Below the pieces are notes generated by a model. That model ran no database searches, was not told the DNA's origin, and saw only the letters and a list, made by a program, of their open reading frames with translations. From positions 1 through 64,000 of the forward strand of contig NZ_JASGBQ010000001.1 in assembly GCF_030053595.1 (NCBI RefSeq): a stretch of DNA of 64,000 bases, written 5' to 3'. Made by a program: the position numbers and the translations under genes. The DNA comes from Fusibacillus kribbianus. Lineage in GTDB: Bacteria > Bacillota > Clostridia > Lachnospirales > Lachnospiraceae. Positions 43,483 to 51,657 of this stretch are shown here, one piece after another (position 1 is the first letter of the stretch; every line of letters starts with the position of its first letter).

Positions 43483-43653
43483 ATGCCTGATAATTTTAAT
43501 CAGATCTTTGACTGGCGCAGACGCAGCTGCCCTCCCTGTCCCCCCTGCCGCTGCGGCCGCGACCGGAGAGATGACCGGCGTGACGACCGCAGAGACGACC
43601 GCAGGGATGACCGCAGAGATGATCGAAGGGATGACCGCAGAGACCGCTATTAA
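43483..43653 (+). CDS. Cys-rich protein with RRDD tandem repeat
   Basis: A 56-residue protein: MPDNFNQIFDWRRR, then CPPCPPCRCGRD and about six RRDD tetrapeptides ending RRDRY. The DNA shows a 12-bp tandem repeat (GAYGACCGCAGR units, 43566-43645), but synonymous variation between units argues that protein sequence is under selection. Start 43483 has AAGGAGAAA; a longer frame to 43450 is unlikely. Terminator follows. Function unknown; the CPPCPPCRC cluster could bind metal, and alternating Arg/Asp charge could drive self-association. Confidence 0.65.
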   Translation: MPDNFNQIFDWRRRSCPPCPPCRCGRDRRDDRRDDRRDDRRDDRRDDRRDDRRDRY

Positions 43654-43667
43654 ACAGCGATATGATA

Positions 43668-43703
43668 AGGGAGCCGCTCCGGCGGCTCCTCATCGTTTTT
43701 TCC
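43668..43703 (+). terminator. Terminator of the RRDD protein gene
   Basis: GAGCCGC (43671-43677) / GCGGCTC (43682-43688) with loop TCCG and T6 at 43695-43700. Confidence 0.75.
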
Positions 43704-44475
43704 TATTTACTCTGCTTTTTTACCGGGATCCAGATTTCACAGTAATAGTTCTCATCCATCGTACCGCCAGCATATTTTGCGGAATCGTCATAGTATTCCA
43801 CGCAATATCCCGCTGCAAACTCATATTCCTTCAGCGACGGCAGCCATTCCGAAAAGATCTTTTTATTCACATCCTGCAAAGCATCCGGCATGGCGCCTCT
43901 GCAGGGAAATACCGCCCAGGTAAAAGCCGGAATCGTCCTCACGACAAACCCTTCCGGAACCTCTCCGGCCGGATCATAGGGATCGGCGATCAGATATTCA
44001 AAAGTGTCCTGTCCCATTTTCTCGTCGATATTGATGCCGTATGTCCCCATAACCGTTTTTCCTCTGCCTTCCTTATAGTGCTGCTGCCAGAACTGGGGAA
44101 CCAGCTCCTTCGCGCCTTCGTAAGGAAAAACCTTTCGGATTTGAGCATCACCTGCTCTTTCCTCACCTGGGATGGAGTAACTCCATGAAATCTTGTAAAT
44201 GCCTTCGTAAAGCTGTCCGGTGAATCATACCCGTACTTTAAGGCAATATCGATCACCTTTTCGCTCCCTGCCGCAAGCTCACCGCCGGCCAGAGCCAGGC
44301 GGCGGTTTCGGATATATTCAGCGAGGGTAAAACCGCAGAGCATTGCAAACCCTTTCTGAAAATAAAAGGGTGAAAGATTCACCTGCTTTGCGATCTCCTC
44401 CGCAGACAGATCCTCCGTGATATGCTCCTCCACATACTGGATCGCCGTTCCCACTGCTTCCATCCATCCCATCAT
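43703..44475 (-). pseudogene. AraC/GyrI-type regulator with internal deletion
   Basis: From ATG 44475 the HTH reads AIQYVEEHITEDLSAEEIAK, NLSPFYFQKGFAMLCGFTLA and YGYDSPDSFTKAFTRFHGVT. At about 44135 the sequence jumps into another frame: FPYEGAKELVPQFWQQHYKE then GTYGINIDEKMGQDTFEYLI to the end at 43703, a GyrI-like effector domain. About 35-40 residues joining the two domains are missing and the frame is shifted, so no intact regulator is made. Both halves remain long open frames. Confidence 0.85.
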
Positions 44476-44598
44476 CTGTGATCCCCCTTCTCTGTACTCA
44501 CAGTTTATCGCCGATAAGCTCACGTTTCCCGATTTTTTCTGTCTGCTTTTGTCCGTATGCAGGAAAGGATTACCGCTTTTTCTTCACCGGATGCCGAA

Positions 44599-44842
44599 TC
44601 ACAGTCCTCCATTTTTCCGGTGCCACCGCCTGGCATCTGACAAATAGATCTCATGATGAAGCCGTCCGTCGGAAAAATCGTTCTCGTATCCGTTTTCCTG
44701 AAGATACTGATCCATCCTTTCCACAGTTTCCGCCTCTGCAATTGCCCATTCAAAGTCTGCCTTTGTCACAAAATCCGGAACAAAACAGTCTGATACAATT
44801 ATTTCACATCGGCAGCCATACAGGGCCTGGAACCCTTGCGCT
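44599..44842 (-). pseudogene. GyrI-like domain protein with internal deletion
   Basis: One frame reads LYGCRCEIIVSDCFVPDFVT, KADFEWAIAEAE then directly TVERMDQYLQENGY and LHHEIYLSDARRWH. In intact members about 45 residues separate AIAEAE from the following MxxYLxxNGY helix, and about 130 residues precede LYGCRCEI is not needed but a start codon is; here neither start nor middle is present. It abuts the end of the Crp/Fnr gene. Confidence 0.7.
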
Positions 44843-45502
44843 CTATTTCAGAATAAAATGATTTCTTTCAAACGACAGGATCCCTTCATCCCGCATTTTG
44901 CAAAGCTCATTGGACATGGCGCTCCGGTCCACCGACAGAAAATCTGCAAGCTGCTGCCGGTTAAAGGGAATATCAAAAGAAGAACACCCCGCCTTCAGAG
45001 ACTGTTCTGACAGATAAGACAGCAGTTTTTCACGGGTGGTCCGCTGAGAGATATGTTCCAGCTTCTGCGTAAGCATCTTATTCTTTAATGCAACGGCAGA
45101 CAGAAGATTCCGGATGAGTCTCCCATGGAAACGACAGGATGACGGACACATGGTAAGCACCCGATTGATCTCCAGAAAAAGCACCACGCTCTGTTTCACT
45201 GCCACTGCATTGTTCAGGATCTCATCATTCCCCAGACAGGCATACACCTCCCCAAACAATTCCCCCTCTGCAATTTCACTGAGGATGCTTAAATTCCCCC
45301 AATAATCTTCCTTTTGGATATGAACACACCCTTCCAGCAGCATTGCTACGGCAGTGATCTGCTCTCCTCTGCGAAACACAAGCTCTCCCTTTTTATAAGA
45401 ATGGGTGACTGCAGACAAACATTCCAGCATAGCTTCCATCTCGCTCTCCGTAATGCCATAAAACAATTTTGTTCGTTTTAACAGTTTCAGATATTCTTTC
45501 AT
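44843..45502 (-). CDS. Crp/Fnr-family regulator (HcpR-like)
   Basis: A 219-residue regulator: cyclic-nucleotide-like sensor domain (YKKGELVFRRGEQITAVAML, residues 37-56; GELFGEVYACLG), dimer helix, and C-terminal HTH (NRQQLADFLSVDRSAMSNEL, about 185-204). No N-terminal Fnr-type cysteine cluster. It is divergent from hcp with a 14-bp palindrome between them, the HcpR arrangement, so it probably senses NO or redox stress and activates hcp. Confidence 0.85.
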   Translation of the reverse strand: MKEYLKLLKRTKLFYGITESEMEAMLECLSAVTHSYKKGELVFRRGEQITAVAMLLEGCVHIQKEDYWGNLSILSEIAEGELFGEVYACLGNDEILNNAVAVKQSVVLFLEINRVLTMCPSSCRFHGRLIRNLLSAVALKNKMLTQKLEHISQRTTREKLLSYLSEQSLKAGCSSFDIPFNRQQLADFLSVDRSAMSNELCKMRDEGILSFERNHFILK

Positions 45503-45515
45503 TTTGTCCCTTTTT

Positions 45516-45557
45516 GTTGTAAATACAACTGAATTGTTTTGTTTATCATAGTATAAT
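45516..45557 (+). promoter_or_regulatory. hcp promoter with class II Crp/Fnr-type site
   Basis: GTTGTAAATACAAC (45516-45529) is a perfect palindrome. TATAAT lies at 45552-45557, and no good -35 box exists at the right spacing (CTGAAT). The palindrome centre is 41.5 bp before the expected start near 45564, the classical class II activator position. Confidence 0.75.
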
Positions 45558-45586
45558 CAGGTCATAAAGTCAAGGAGGCCATATAA

Positions 45587-47176
45587 ATGGAACATAAAAT
45601 GTTTTGCTTTCAATGTGAACAGACCGCCGGCTGCGCAGGCTGCACCGGCCAGACAGGCGTATGCGGTAAGAGATCCGATATTGCTACATTGCAGGATGAG
45701 TTAACCGGAGCGCTGATCGGCCTTGCACGGGCATCCAGGGGAAAACAACCCACTGACTCTGCCCACAGAGCGATGCTGGAAGGTCTTTTCACCACTGTCA
45801 CCAATGTAAATTTCAACGAAGAAACCATTCGGAAACAGCTGGAAAACGTAATAGAAGAAACAAGCGCACTGATCGGTTCATCCGCAGGACATGAAGCAAA
45901 TCCTGCGCTCCGGTATAACATGCAGGAGCTCTGGAATGCCCAGGAGGATATCCGCTCCCTGAAATCCCTGATCCTGTTCGGCCTGCGGGGAATGGCCGCC
46001 TACGCTTACCATGCACGGATGCTCGGATATACCGATGACGCCGTGAATGCATTCTTTTATGAGGGCCTGTCTGCTGTCGGCGAGGACTGGGGTATGGAGA
46101 AGCTTCTGCCCGTTGTCCTGAAGGTCGGTGAGGTCAACCTCCGCTGCATGGCTCTTTTAGACAAGGCAAACACGGAAACCTACGGCGCTCCGGTGCCGAC
46201 GACAGTTCCCCTCAGAGTGGAAAAAGGCCCTTTTATTGTCATCAGCGGCCATGACCTGAAGGATCTCAAGCTTCTTCTGGAGCAGACCGACGGAATGGGG
46301 ATCAATATCTATACAAACGGAGAAATGCTGCCGTCCCATGCTTATCCCAAACTGAAAGCCTATCCCCATCTCAAGGGAAATTTCGGAACTGCATGGCATA
46401 ATCAGCAGAAAGAATTCGCAGACATTCCGGCTCCGATCCTCTTTACGACCAACTGCCTGATGCCGCCGAAGGCCAGCTATGCTGACCGGGTCTTCACAAC
46501 AGAGGTGGTTTCCTATCCGGGAATCACCCATATCGGAGAAGAAAAAGATTTTACACCGGTGATCAGAAAGGCCCTGGAGCTGGGCGGATATTCAGAAGAT
46601 CGGGAATTTACCGGAATCAACGGCGGAAAAGCTGTTACAACAGGATTTGCCCACGATGCAGTATTGGCAGTTGCTGATACCGTCATTGATGCAGTGAAAA
46701 CCGGTGCTTTAAAACACATTTTCCTTGTCGGCGGATGCGACGGTGCCCGTTCCGGCCGCAGCTACTATACAGAATTTGTAAAGCAGACTCCTGCGGATAC
46801 CGCTGTCCTCACCCTTGCCTGCGGCAAATACCGCTTCAATGACCTTGATCTCGGGACTATCGGCGGTCTTCCCCGCATCATGGATATGGGACAGTGCAGC
46901 GACGCCTACAGTGCGATCCAGGTGGCTGCTGCCCTGGCGGAAGCTTTCGGCTGCGGGATCAACGATCTGCCGCTGACCCTGGTGCTTTCCTGGTACGAGC
47001 AGAAAGCAGTCTGCATCCTGCTGACTCTTTTGCATCTTGGTATGAAAAACATTTATCTGGGACCCACCCTGCCGGCCTTTGTTTCCCCCGGTGTACTGGA
47101 TTTTCTGGTGAAAAACTATCACATTCATCCCACCACCACACCGGAAGCAGATCTGGCACAGATGCTAAATTCCTGA
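45587..47176 (+). CDS. hcp: Hydroxylamine reductase / hybrid cluster protein
   Basis: A 529-residue Hcp. The N-terminal cysteine motif is MFCFQCEQTAGCAGCTGQTG with VCGKRSD. Hybrid-cluster ligands are visible later: His/Glu region ISGHDLKDLKLLLEQT, NCLMPPKASYADRVFTTE, LVGGCDGARSGRSYYTE and LACGKYRFNDLDLGTIGGLP. Hcp reduces hydroxylamine and acts as an NO reductase under nitrosative stress in anaerobes. RBS AAGGAGG is well placed. Divergent from its likely activator. Confidence 0.97.
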   Translation: MEHKMFCFQCEQTAGCAGCTGQTGVCGKRSDIATLQDELTGALIGLARASRGKQPTDSAHRAMLEGLFTTVTNVNFNEETIRKQLENVIEETSALIGSSAGHEANPALRYNMQELWNAQEDIRSLKSLILFGLRGMAAYAYHARMLGYTDDAVNAFFYEGLSAVGEDWGMEKLLPVVLKVGEVNLRCMALLDKANTETYGAPVPTTVPLRVEKGPFIVISGHDLKDLKLLLEQTDGMGINIYTNGEMLPSHAYPKLKAYPHLKGNFGTAWHNQQKEFADIPAPILFTTNCLMPPKASYADRVFTTEVVSYPGITHIGEEKDFTPVIRKALELGGYSEDREFTGINGGKAVTTGFAHDAVLAVADTVIDAVKTGALKHIFLVGGCDGARSGRSYYTEFVKQTPADTAVLTLACGKYRFNDLDLGTIGGLPRIMDMGQCSDAYSAIQVAAALAEAFGCGINDLPLTLVLSWYEQKAVCILLTLLHLGMKNIYLGPTLPAFVSPGVLDFLVKNYHIHPTTTPEADLAQMLNS

Positions 47177-47185
47177 TCCAGGCTG

Positions 47186-47226
47186 AAAAAGCGGCTGTCG
47201 GAAAACCTCCGACAGCCGTGTTTTAT
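47186..47226. terminator. Bidirectional terminator between hcp and the MerR gene
   Basis: CGGCTGTCGGA (47192-47202) pairs with TCCGACAGCCG (47208-47218), A5 before and T4 after. Confidence 0.8.
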
Positions 47227-48080
47227 CAATGGTTCTTTTCCCTCACCGGGATCTGGATCTCAGACAGCCATTCCTCCTCGGAATCCTTATTCCAGACACC
47301 ATCAATATAAGATTCTCTGATGTTTCCTGCAATTTCATATCCATGATCCTCAATAAACTGAAGCAAAACCGCATAGGACCTGGGAAACTCTGCATAAGAT
47401 CCTTTGTGGAAGATGCACGCCGCCGTGACCTCCTCCACAGCATAAAATCTCAGATTTTCCGTATCTTCTTTAAGCTCCGTCACCGCCTCACAGATCTCCA
47501 CATTGAGCTCTGTTTCTTTAAAGCCCGGATCCAGATACTGGGTAAAGCAATACTCCGGAAGTGCACATTCGCATCCGAGCCGCTCCATTTCCGCCCCCAT
47601 TTCAGGCATGAGATCAAAGAGCGCATCATAGGAATCGATGGTCTTCCTGCTGGATACAATGATACATGCCGGCAGGGTTTTCACCAGCACCGGCGCGTGC
47701 AGTGATGCGGATTCATCGAGCAGATAAGAATCGATCACTGCGATCTGCCTTGTCAGCTCAGCGATCCGGGACAGAAGTCTGGATTTCTTTTTCTGCAGCA
47801 GCGTCTCCTTGGCTTCCCCCGAATGGATCTGTTTGATTTCATCCAGGGTAAATCCCGCCTGCTTTAAGGCTGTGATCTGGTGGATCCCTGCCATCTGGTC
47901 AAGGGTATAATAACGGTATCCGTTTTCTTCCTCCACATAGACAGGGCTTAACAGCCCCTGCTCCTCATAAAAGCGGAGCGTTTTAACCGTAATATGATTC
48001 ATCTGGGCAAACATGCCGATCCGATACAGATGGTTTTCTGTCCGTATCCTGCATGGCTCATGTTTTTCTTTCATCTGCAT
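47226..48080 (-). CDS. MerR-family regulator with GyrI-like effector domain
   Basis: A 284-residue BmrR-like protein: HTH YRIGMFAQMNHITVKTLRFY (about 19-38), EENGYRYYTLDQM, coiled-coil dimer helix about 90-125, then a GyrI-like multidrug-binding domain about 135-284. It is the third gene after the ABC exporter pair, and the operon promoter carries a MerR-type dyad, so it likely activates its own operon on binding a cationic drug. RBS GGGAG. Confidence 0.88.
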   Translation of the reverse strand: MQMKEKHEPCRIRTENHLYRIGMFAQMNHITVKTLRFYEEQGLLSPVYVEEENGYRYYTLDQMAGIHQITALKQAGFTLDEIKQIHSGEAKETLLQKKKSRLLSRIAELTRQIAVIDSYLLDESASLHAPVLVKTLPACIIVSSRKTIDSYDALFDLMPEMGAEMERLGCECALPEYCFTQYLDPGFKETELNVEICEAVTELKEDTENLRFYAVEEVTAACIFHKGSYAEFPRSYAVLLQFIEDHGYEIAGNIRESYIDGVWNKDSEEEWLSEIQIPVREKNH

Positions 48081-48084
48081 TCTC

Positions 48085-48825
48085 TTACTCCCATCTGAAG
48101 GTTTTGACTGCTGTCGTGATGCAAACTGCTGCGATCAATGTTAAAATCAGGATCTCCCTCCCCATTGCAGCAACCGGAATTCCCGCCGAAACGCCTTTCA
48201 TCAGCCGGATCCCCACGCCCAGCGGCAGATATCCGGCCACAAGCTGCAGACTCTTCGGAAAAAGCTCCACAGGAATCGTTGCTCCGGAGAACAAAAGCAT
48301 GGGGAAATACAGCAGCGAGGCTGCCACATTCATGCTTTTTACCGTCTTACAAAGTGCAGCAACAAGAAGTCCTATGGAAAACATGGAGATCATGGTAAGC
48401 AGCCAGGCTCCTATGTATATTATCACATTTCCGCTCATTCTGTAACCAAATCCTGCACAGGCTGTGATGGTGACGCATATTGCGGAGAGCGCTGCCATCA
48501 CTCCGCTGCAAAGCATATCGACGAAAAGCAGACGCGCAGGGGAACAGGGACTGCAGTAAAAATGCTTCAGTATTTTCTTATCCCTGTAATCCACCATCAC
48601 AATGGGAATGCTCATAAATGCGCTGCAGCAGATCCCAACTGTTGAGATTGCCGCAAAGGAGCTTTCCAGATAGGTCAGTCCGCTGTCTCCCGCCATCTTT
48701 GACCCGACGATCAGTCCAATAAGAAACAGTGTAATCACCGGCATACATAAATTGAAGATAAAGACATCCACTGAGCGGAAAAACAGCTTCTGTTCGATTT
48801 TATACAGTTTAAAGAATTGCTTCAT
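48085..48825 (-). CDS. ABC-2 type transporter permease
   Basis: A 246-residue membrane protein with six helices (VFIFNLCMPVITLFLIGLIV, AISTVGICCSAFMSIPIVMV, LLFVDMLCSGVMAALSAICV, the LYFPMLLFSGATIPVELFP ABC-2 signature near the fifth helix). ATG 48825 has AGGAGG and overlaps the ATPase gene by 17 nt. Forms a drug or lipid exporter with the ATPase. Confidence 0.9.
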   Translation of the reverse strand: MKQFFKLYKIEQKLFFRSVDVFIFNLCMPVITLFLIGLIVGSKMAGDSGLTYLESSFAAISTVGICCSAFMSIPIVMVDYRDKKILKHFYCSPCSPARLLFVDMLCSGVMAALSAICVTITACAGFGYRMSGNVIIYIGAWLLTMISMFSIGLLVAALCKTVKSMNVAASLLYFPMLLFSGATIPVELFPKSLQLVAGYLPLGVGIRLMKGVSAGIPVAAMGREILILTLIAAVCITTAVKTFRWE

Positions 48826-49573
48826 TGTTGTCTGCCTCCTCTTTTTCCGAATCCTCAACGGTTTCTCCCATGTACCAGAGATATGCTTCCTCCAGTGTCC
48901 TGTAGGGAGACGATTGAAGGATCTCTCCGACGGTTCCTTCGATCACTTTTTTGCCTTTCTTCAGGATACAGATCCTGTCACACAGAGCTTCGGCCTCCTC
49001 CATATAATGGGTCGTCAGGAAAATGGTAAGCCCCTGTTTCTTAAGCTTTTTTAACGTTCTCCACACTTCCCGTCTCGCCGCCACATCAAGTCCGGTCGTC
49101 AGTTCATCAAGAAAAATCACCTCCGGATTTCCGATCAGGGCCAGTACCACCGACAGCCTCTGCCGCTCCCCTCCCGAAAGCTTCATCACCGGGCTTTTTG
49201 TCAGTTTTTCAAGACCAAACTGCTTCAGAAGGCTCTGATAATCCGCCGGCTTTCGATACAGAGACGCATATTCCTCACAGACCTCTCCCACCCGTATTGC
49301 CGCCTGATAGGAGGAGGATTGGAACTGTACTCCGACCTTCTCAAATATCTCCTTCCTGTGCTTTGCGGCCTCCAGGCCAAACAGCTCAAGCTCTCCAAAA
49401 TCCGGCTTCTTAAGCCCCAAAATCATTTCAATGGTGGTGGTTTTTCCTGCCCCGTTATGCCCCAGAAGCCCAAAGACTTCTCCACTGCAAACGGTAAAAG
49501 ACAGACCATCCACCACCCTTCGCCCGTCATACTCCTTTGCTGCATTCTTCACATCAATACAGGTTTTGTCCAT
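48809..49573 (-). CDS. ABC transporter ATP-binding protein
   Basis: A 254-residue ATPase: Walker A GLLGHNGAGKTTTIEMI (about 35-51), Q-loop VQFQSSSY, signature LSGGERQRLSVVLAL, Walker B VIFLDELTTGLD (note Leu-Thr where Pro-Thr is usual) and switch TTHYMEEA. ATG 49573 has AAGGAGG; the longer open frame to 49708 crosses the promoter. Confidence 0.94.
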   Translation of the reverse strand: MDKTCIDVKNAAKEYDGRRVVDGLSFTVCSGEVFGLLGHNGAGKTTTIEMILGLKKPDFGELELFGLEAAKHRKEIFEKVGVQFQSSSYQAAIRVGEVCEEYASLYRKPADYQSLLKQFGLEKLTKSPVMKLSGGERQRLSVVLALIGNPEVIFLDELTTGLDVAARREVWRTLKKLKKQGLTIFLTTHYMEEAEALCDRICILKKGKKVIEGTVGEILQSSPYRTLEEAYLWYMGETVEDSEKEEADNNEAIL

Positions 49574-49604
49574 AAAAAAATCCTCCTTGTCTTTCTCAAG
49601 AAGG

Positions 49605-49636
49605 ATCTTACACCCTCCCCTAAAGGGGAGAGTCAA
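49605..49636 (-). promoter_or_regulatory. MerR-type promoter of the ABC exporter operon
   Basis: Minus strand: TTGACT (49636-49631), overlong 20-bp spacer, TAAGAT (49610-49605). The spacer holds the dyad CTCCCC-TTTA-GGGGAG (49615-49630). An overlong spacer with a CTCCCC/GGGGAG dyad is the BmrR-type activator architecture. Confidence 0.8.
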
Positions 49637-49789
49637 GGGGAAAAATTCAATTTTGGCAAATTTCTGAGCCGCACCGTTATCCATTTCAAAAGATTTTTCC
49701 ATAATCATTTCTCATTATTGAGCGGCAGCAGAATAACTGTCTCGATTTTGCTGATCCTTAGAAAATCAGGAAATCTCAAATATATAAAT

Positions 49790-50113
49790 TCACCTTTGAA
49801 CCATACTCAAAAATAACGTATTTAACAAATCCCAAGAGCCACTTGTATCTTCTTGTCCTTCCGCAATACTTTTAATTTCAGGTAATGCTCTTTCAATATA
49901 TTCATTAAGCACCTGAACCTTTGCCCCTTTTATCCATTTAGCTGCCAATAATGGTCTTAATGCATAAAAATATTTTTTCAGGCGTATTTTTTCATCTTTT
50001 AAATACTCACGATAGTGTGTTTCTGCCATGTGCCAATAGTGAAACAGACTTTTCTTTATCGAGAAAAATTCCGGCAAGCTTTTCTTTAATTCCGCCAAAA
50101 TAGCATCCTTCAC
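49790..50113 (-). pseudogene. Fragment of a YcgL-type nucleotidyltransferase
   Basis: The 107-codon frame (EFFSIKKSLFHYWHMAETHY, REYLKDEKIRLKKYFYALRP, LLAAKWIKG) matches the helical C-terminal part of RNA-repair-type nucleotidyltransferases (PF10127-like). The catalytic GSxx...DxD N-terminal half is missing, and KGAKVQVLNEYIERALPEIK follows too early, suggesting another internal loss. Confidence 0.65.
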
Positions 50114-50144
50114 AATCTTATACCTCTCATACAGATACTATACG

Positions 50145-50465
50145 TTATGATTTATTTTTCTCTTCCAATTTTTCCAACAGATACTTTCTTGCAGCAGCCA
50201 TTTCTTTTTGATGCATCTCAAGCGCCCGCATCCTGCCGCGAATCTTCATCCTCTTTGATTGAACTTCCTCACTTTCTCCCAGGTCCAGTTCTTTCTCTTT
50301 CAGCCCATTTTTCATTTCCTGCAAACGATTCTCCAGAACCTTCACCTGCTCTATATTATTCAGGCAATACTTCCTGCAGATATATTCTCCATTCAGCAAC
50401 ATTCGATTTTTCTCTGCCCCAATCCGTCGAAGTGCTTTTTCCTCTTCTTTCGGAGTTGGAATCAT
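50145..50465 (-). CDS. Unrecognised charged coiled-coil protein (106 aa)
   Basis: From ATG 50465 the frame reads MIPTPKEEEKALRRIGAEKN and ends KYLLEKLEEKNKS, almost entirely charged helix with heptad-like Leu/Ile spacing. The frame is open upstream to 50591 but that part overlaps mobile-element genes on the same strand. It could be a real small protein or the tail of a larger gene cut by the element boundary near 50500. Function unknown. Confidence 0.4.
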   Translation of the reverse strand: MIPTPKEEEKALRRIGAEKNRMLLNGEYICRKYCLNNIEQVKVLENRLQEMKNGLKEKELDLGESEEVQSKRMKIRGRMRALEMHQKEMAAARKYLLEKLEEKNKS

Positions 50466-50496
50466 TTCCCACCAAAGAAATAAATAGGATGCCGCA

Positions 50497-50622
50497 TCAT
50501 CTGCCGCCCCAGGTCCGATAGTCCCGTAGAAATTCTTCACAGAACATGGTTTCATTGATTTTCTTCCCGTCAAACCACGCAGGATTTTCAACGTGTGTGG
50601 TCTGCATCATTTCCTCGCTCAT
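50497..50622 (-). pseudogene. 5' end of an ICE/phage D5-type primase-helicase gene
   Basis: ATG 50622 has AAGGAGG. The 41-codon frame (MSEEMMQTTHVENPAWFDGK, KINETMFCEEFLRDY) is the start of a large replication protein that normally follows the CHC2 gene in integrative elements; after DY the match ends and a stop follows. It overlaps the CHC2 gene end. This marks the left truncation point of the mobile element. Confidence 0.6.
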
Positions 50623-51217
50623 GGCGCACATCCTCCTTTTTCTTACTTGCGGTGTACTCTTTCAGAAAAGTGATCTTGCTGCCTTTCATCAGCTCGTCCA
50701 CCACGGCAACCCGTTCTTCCAGATCGCCCACTGTCAAAATGTCTGCCAGATATTCGATATAATCAAGCATCTGGCAGGCTTCCACAAAACGGTCATCCAG
50801 AGCATCGTCCGGTGTCTTGGGTGCATACCGTACTTTCCAATCTTCCAGAAGATGCAGATAATCCGTCAGCGCCCGGAAGCACAGCATTTCGTCCTCCCGG
50901 AACTGACGGATACAGGGATGCTTCGACTTGGGTAAAACTGCGGCAGTAGGCGGTTTCTGGTCAAGCCCGAAATCCGCTGTCAGCTTCTGCGCTGCTTCAT
51001 AACTGCTCAGATCGAACAGCCTTGCCACGAAGTTGATCACATCCCCCTTGGCTCCGCAGCCGAAGCAGAAGAAATAGTCCTCGTTCAGCTCCAAGCTCGG
51101 ATGCCTGTCGTTGTGGAACGGGCAGCAAGCCATACCGTAGCGGCTCACCTTCAGCCCGTAGTGTTCGGCGGCTTGTCTTACGGGAACTGCCGCCTTGATG
51201 GTTTCAAATAAATTCAT
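50588..51217 (-). CDS. CHC2 zinc-finger (DNA primase-type) mobile element protein
   Basis: A 209-residue protein. MNLFETIKAAVPVRQAAEHY, then the zinc finger with CCPFHNDRHPSLELNEDYFF and CFGCGAKGDVINFVARL (Cys, His, Cys, Cys) as in DnaG N-termini and integrative-element replication proteins. There is no TOPRIM catalytic domain. Start ATG 51217 lies 7 bases past GGAGG. The pair with the truncated primase gene is typical of Tn1549-like or related elements. Confidence 0.85.
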   Translation of the reverse strand: MNLFETIKAAVPVRQAAEHYGLKVSRYGMACCPFHNDRHPSLELNEDYFFCFGCGAKGDVINFVARLFDLSSYEAAQKLTADFGLDQKPPTAAVLPKSKHPCIRQFREDEMLCFRALTDYLHLLEDWKVRYAPKTPDDALDDRFVEACQMLDYIEYLADILTVGDLEERVAVVDELMKGSKITFLKEYTASKKKEDVRHERGNDADHTR

Positions 51218-51320
51218 ACGCATACCTCCATAATTAATTTGACAATTCTTGCTTGTCACCTGAATATACGGAGAAAACAGCTGTCAACCGAAAAATCCGG
51301 CACTTCTGCAAAAAAAGAAA

Positions 51321-51367
51321 TCGCCGCCCTGAATTTTTGCAAAAATGCAAAATACACAGGGCGGCGA
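51321..51367. repeat. Long inverted repeat in the mobile-element divergent region
   Basis: TCGCCGCCCTG (51321-51331) and CAGGGCGGCGA (51357-51367), perfect 11-bp arms around a loop with repeated TTTGCAAAA-like words. It lies between divergent CHC2 and HTH genes; possibly a terminator or control site. Confidence 0.6.
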
Positions 51368-51385
51368 ATGTTCACAATATGCATC

Positions 51386-51414
51386 TTGATATTGTTCTGC
51401 AAATAGAATATAAT
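51386..51414 (+). promoter_or_regulatory. Promoter of the mobile-element HTH genes
   Basis: TTGATA (51386-51391), 17-bp spacer, TATAAT (51409-51414). The word ATATTGTT occurs at 51389 and 51413 and inverted at 51373-51380 (AACAATAT-like), suggesting repressor sites. Confidence 0.6.
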
Positions 51415-51447
51415 ATTGTTAGATTTAGACGAAAAGGGGTGTTGAGG

Positions 51448-51654
51448 ATGCGCTATTTATCAACTTTTGAGGTGGCAGAGAAATGGGGGATTTCTCCGCG
51501 TCGTGTGGGTGTTCTCTGTAGCCAAAACCGCATCCCCGGCGCACAGCAAGCAGGAAGCCGTTGGATTATCCCAGAAGATGCAGAGAAGCCTGCTGATGCC
51601 AGAATCAAAAGCGGCAAATATATCAAAGCAAAAAATAAGGAAGGGGGGACATAA
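51448..51654 (+). CDS. Small HTH DNA-binding protein (excisionase/MerR-like)
   Basis: A 68-residue protein, MRYLSTFEVAEKWGISPRRV then CSQNRIPGAQQAGSRWIIPE, the winged-helix fold of excisionase-like proteins on integrative elements, with a Lys-rich tail. ATG 51448 follows GGGTGTTGAGG. First gene of a rightward operon. Confidence 0.8.
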   Translation: MRYLSTFEVAEKWGISPRRVGVLCSQNRIPGAQQAGSRWIIPEDAEKPADARIKSGKYIKAKNKEGGT

Positions 51655-51657
51655 CGA

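Noticed and set aside
43566-43645. Possible CRISPR-like array from 12-bp repeats
   Set aside because: Units are contiguous without spacers and encode an in-frame RRDD protein repeat; no cas genes are present.
43286-44188. 300-codon plus-strand ORF over the RRDD gene and the AraC remnant
   Set aside because: It reads the 12-bp repeat in another frame and the complement of the AraC/GyrI remnant; no RBS.
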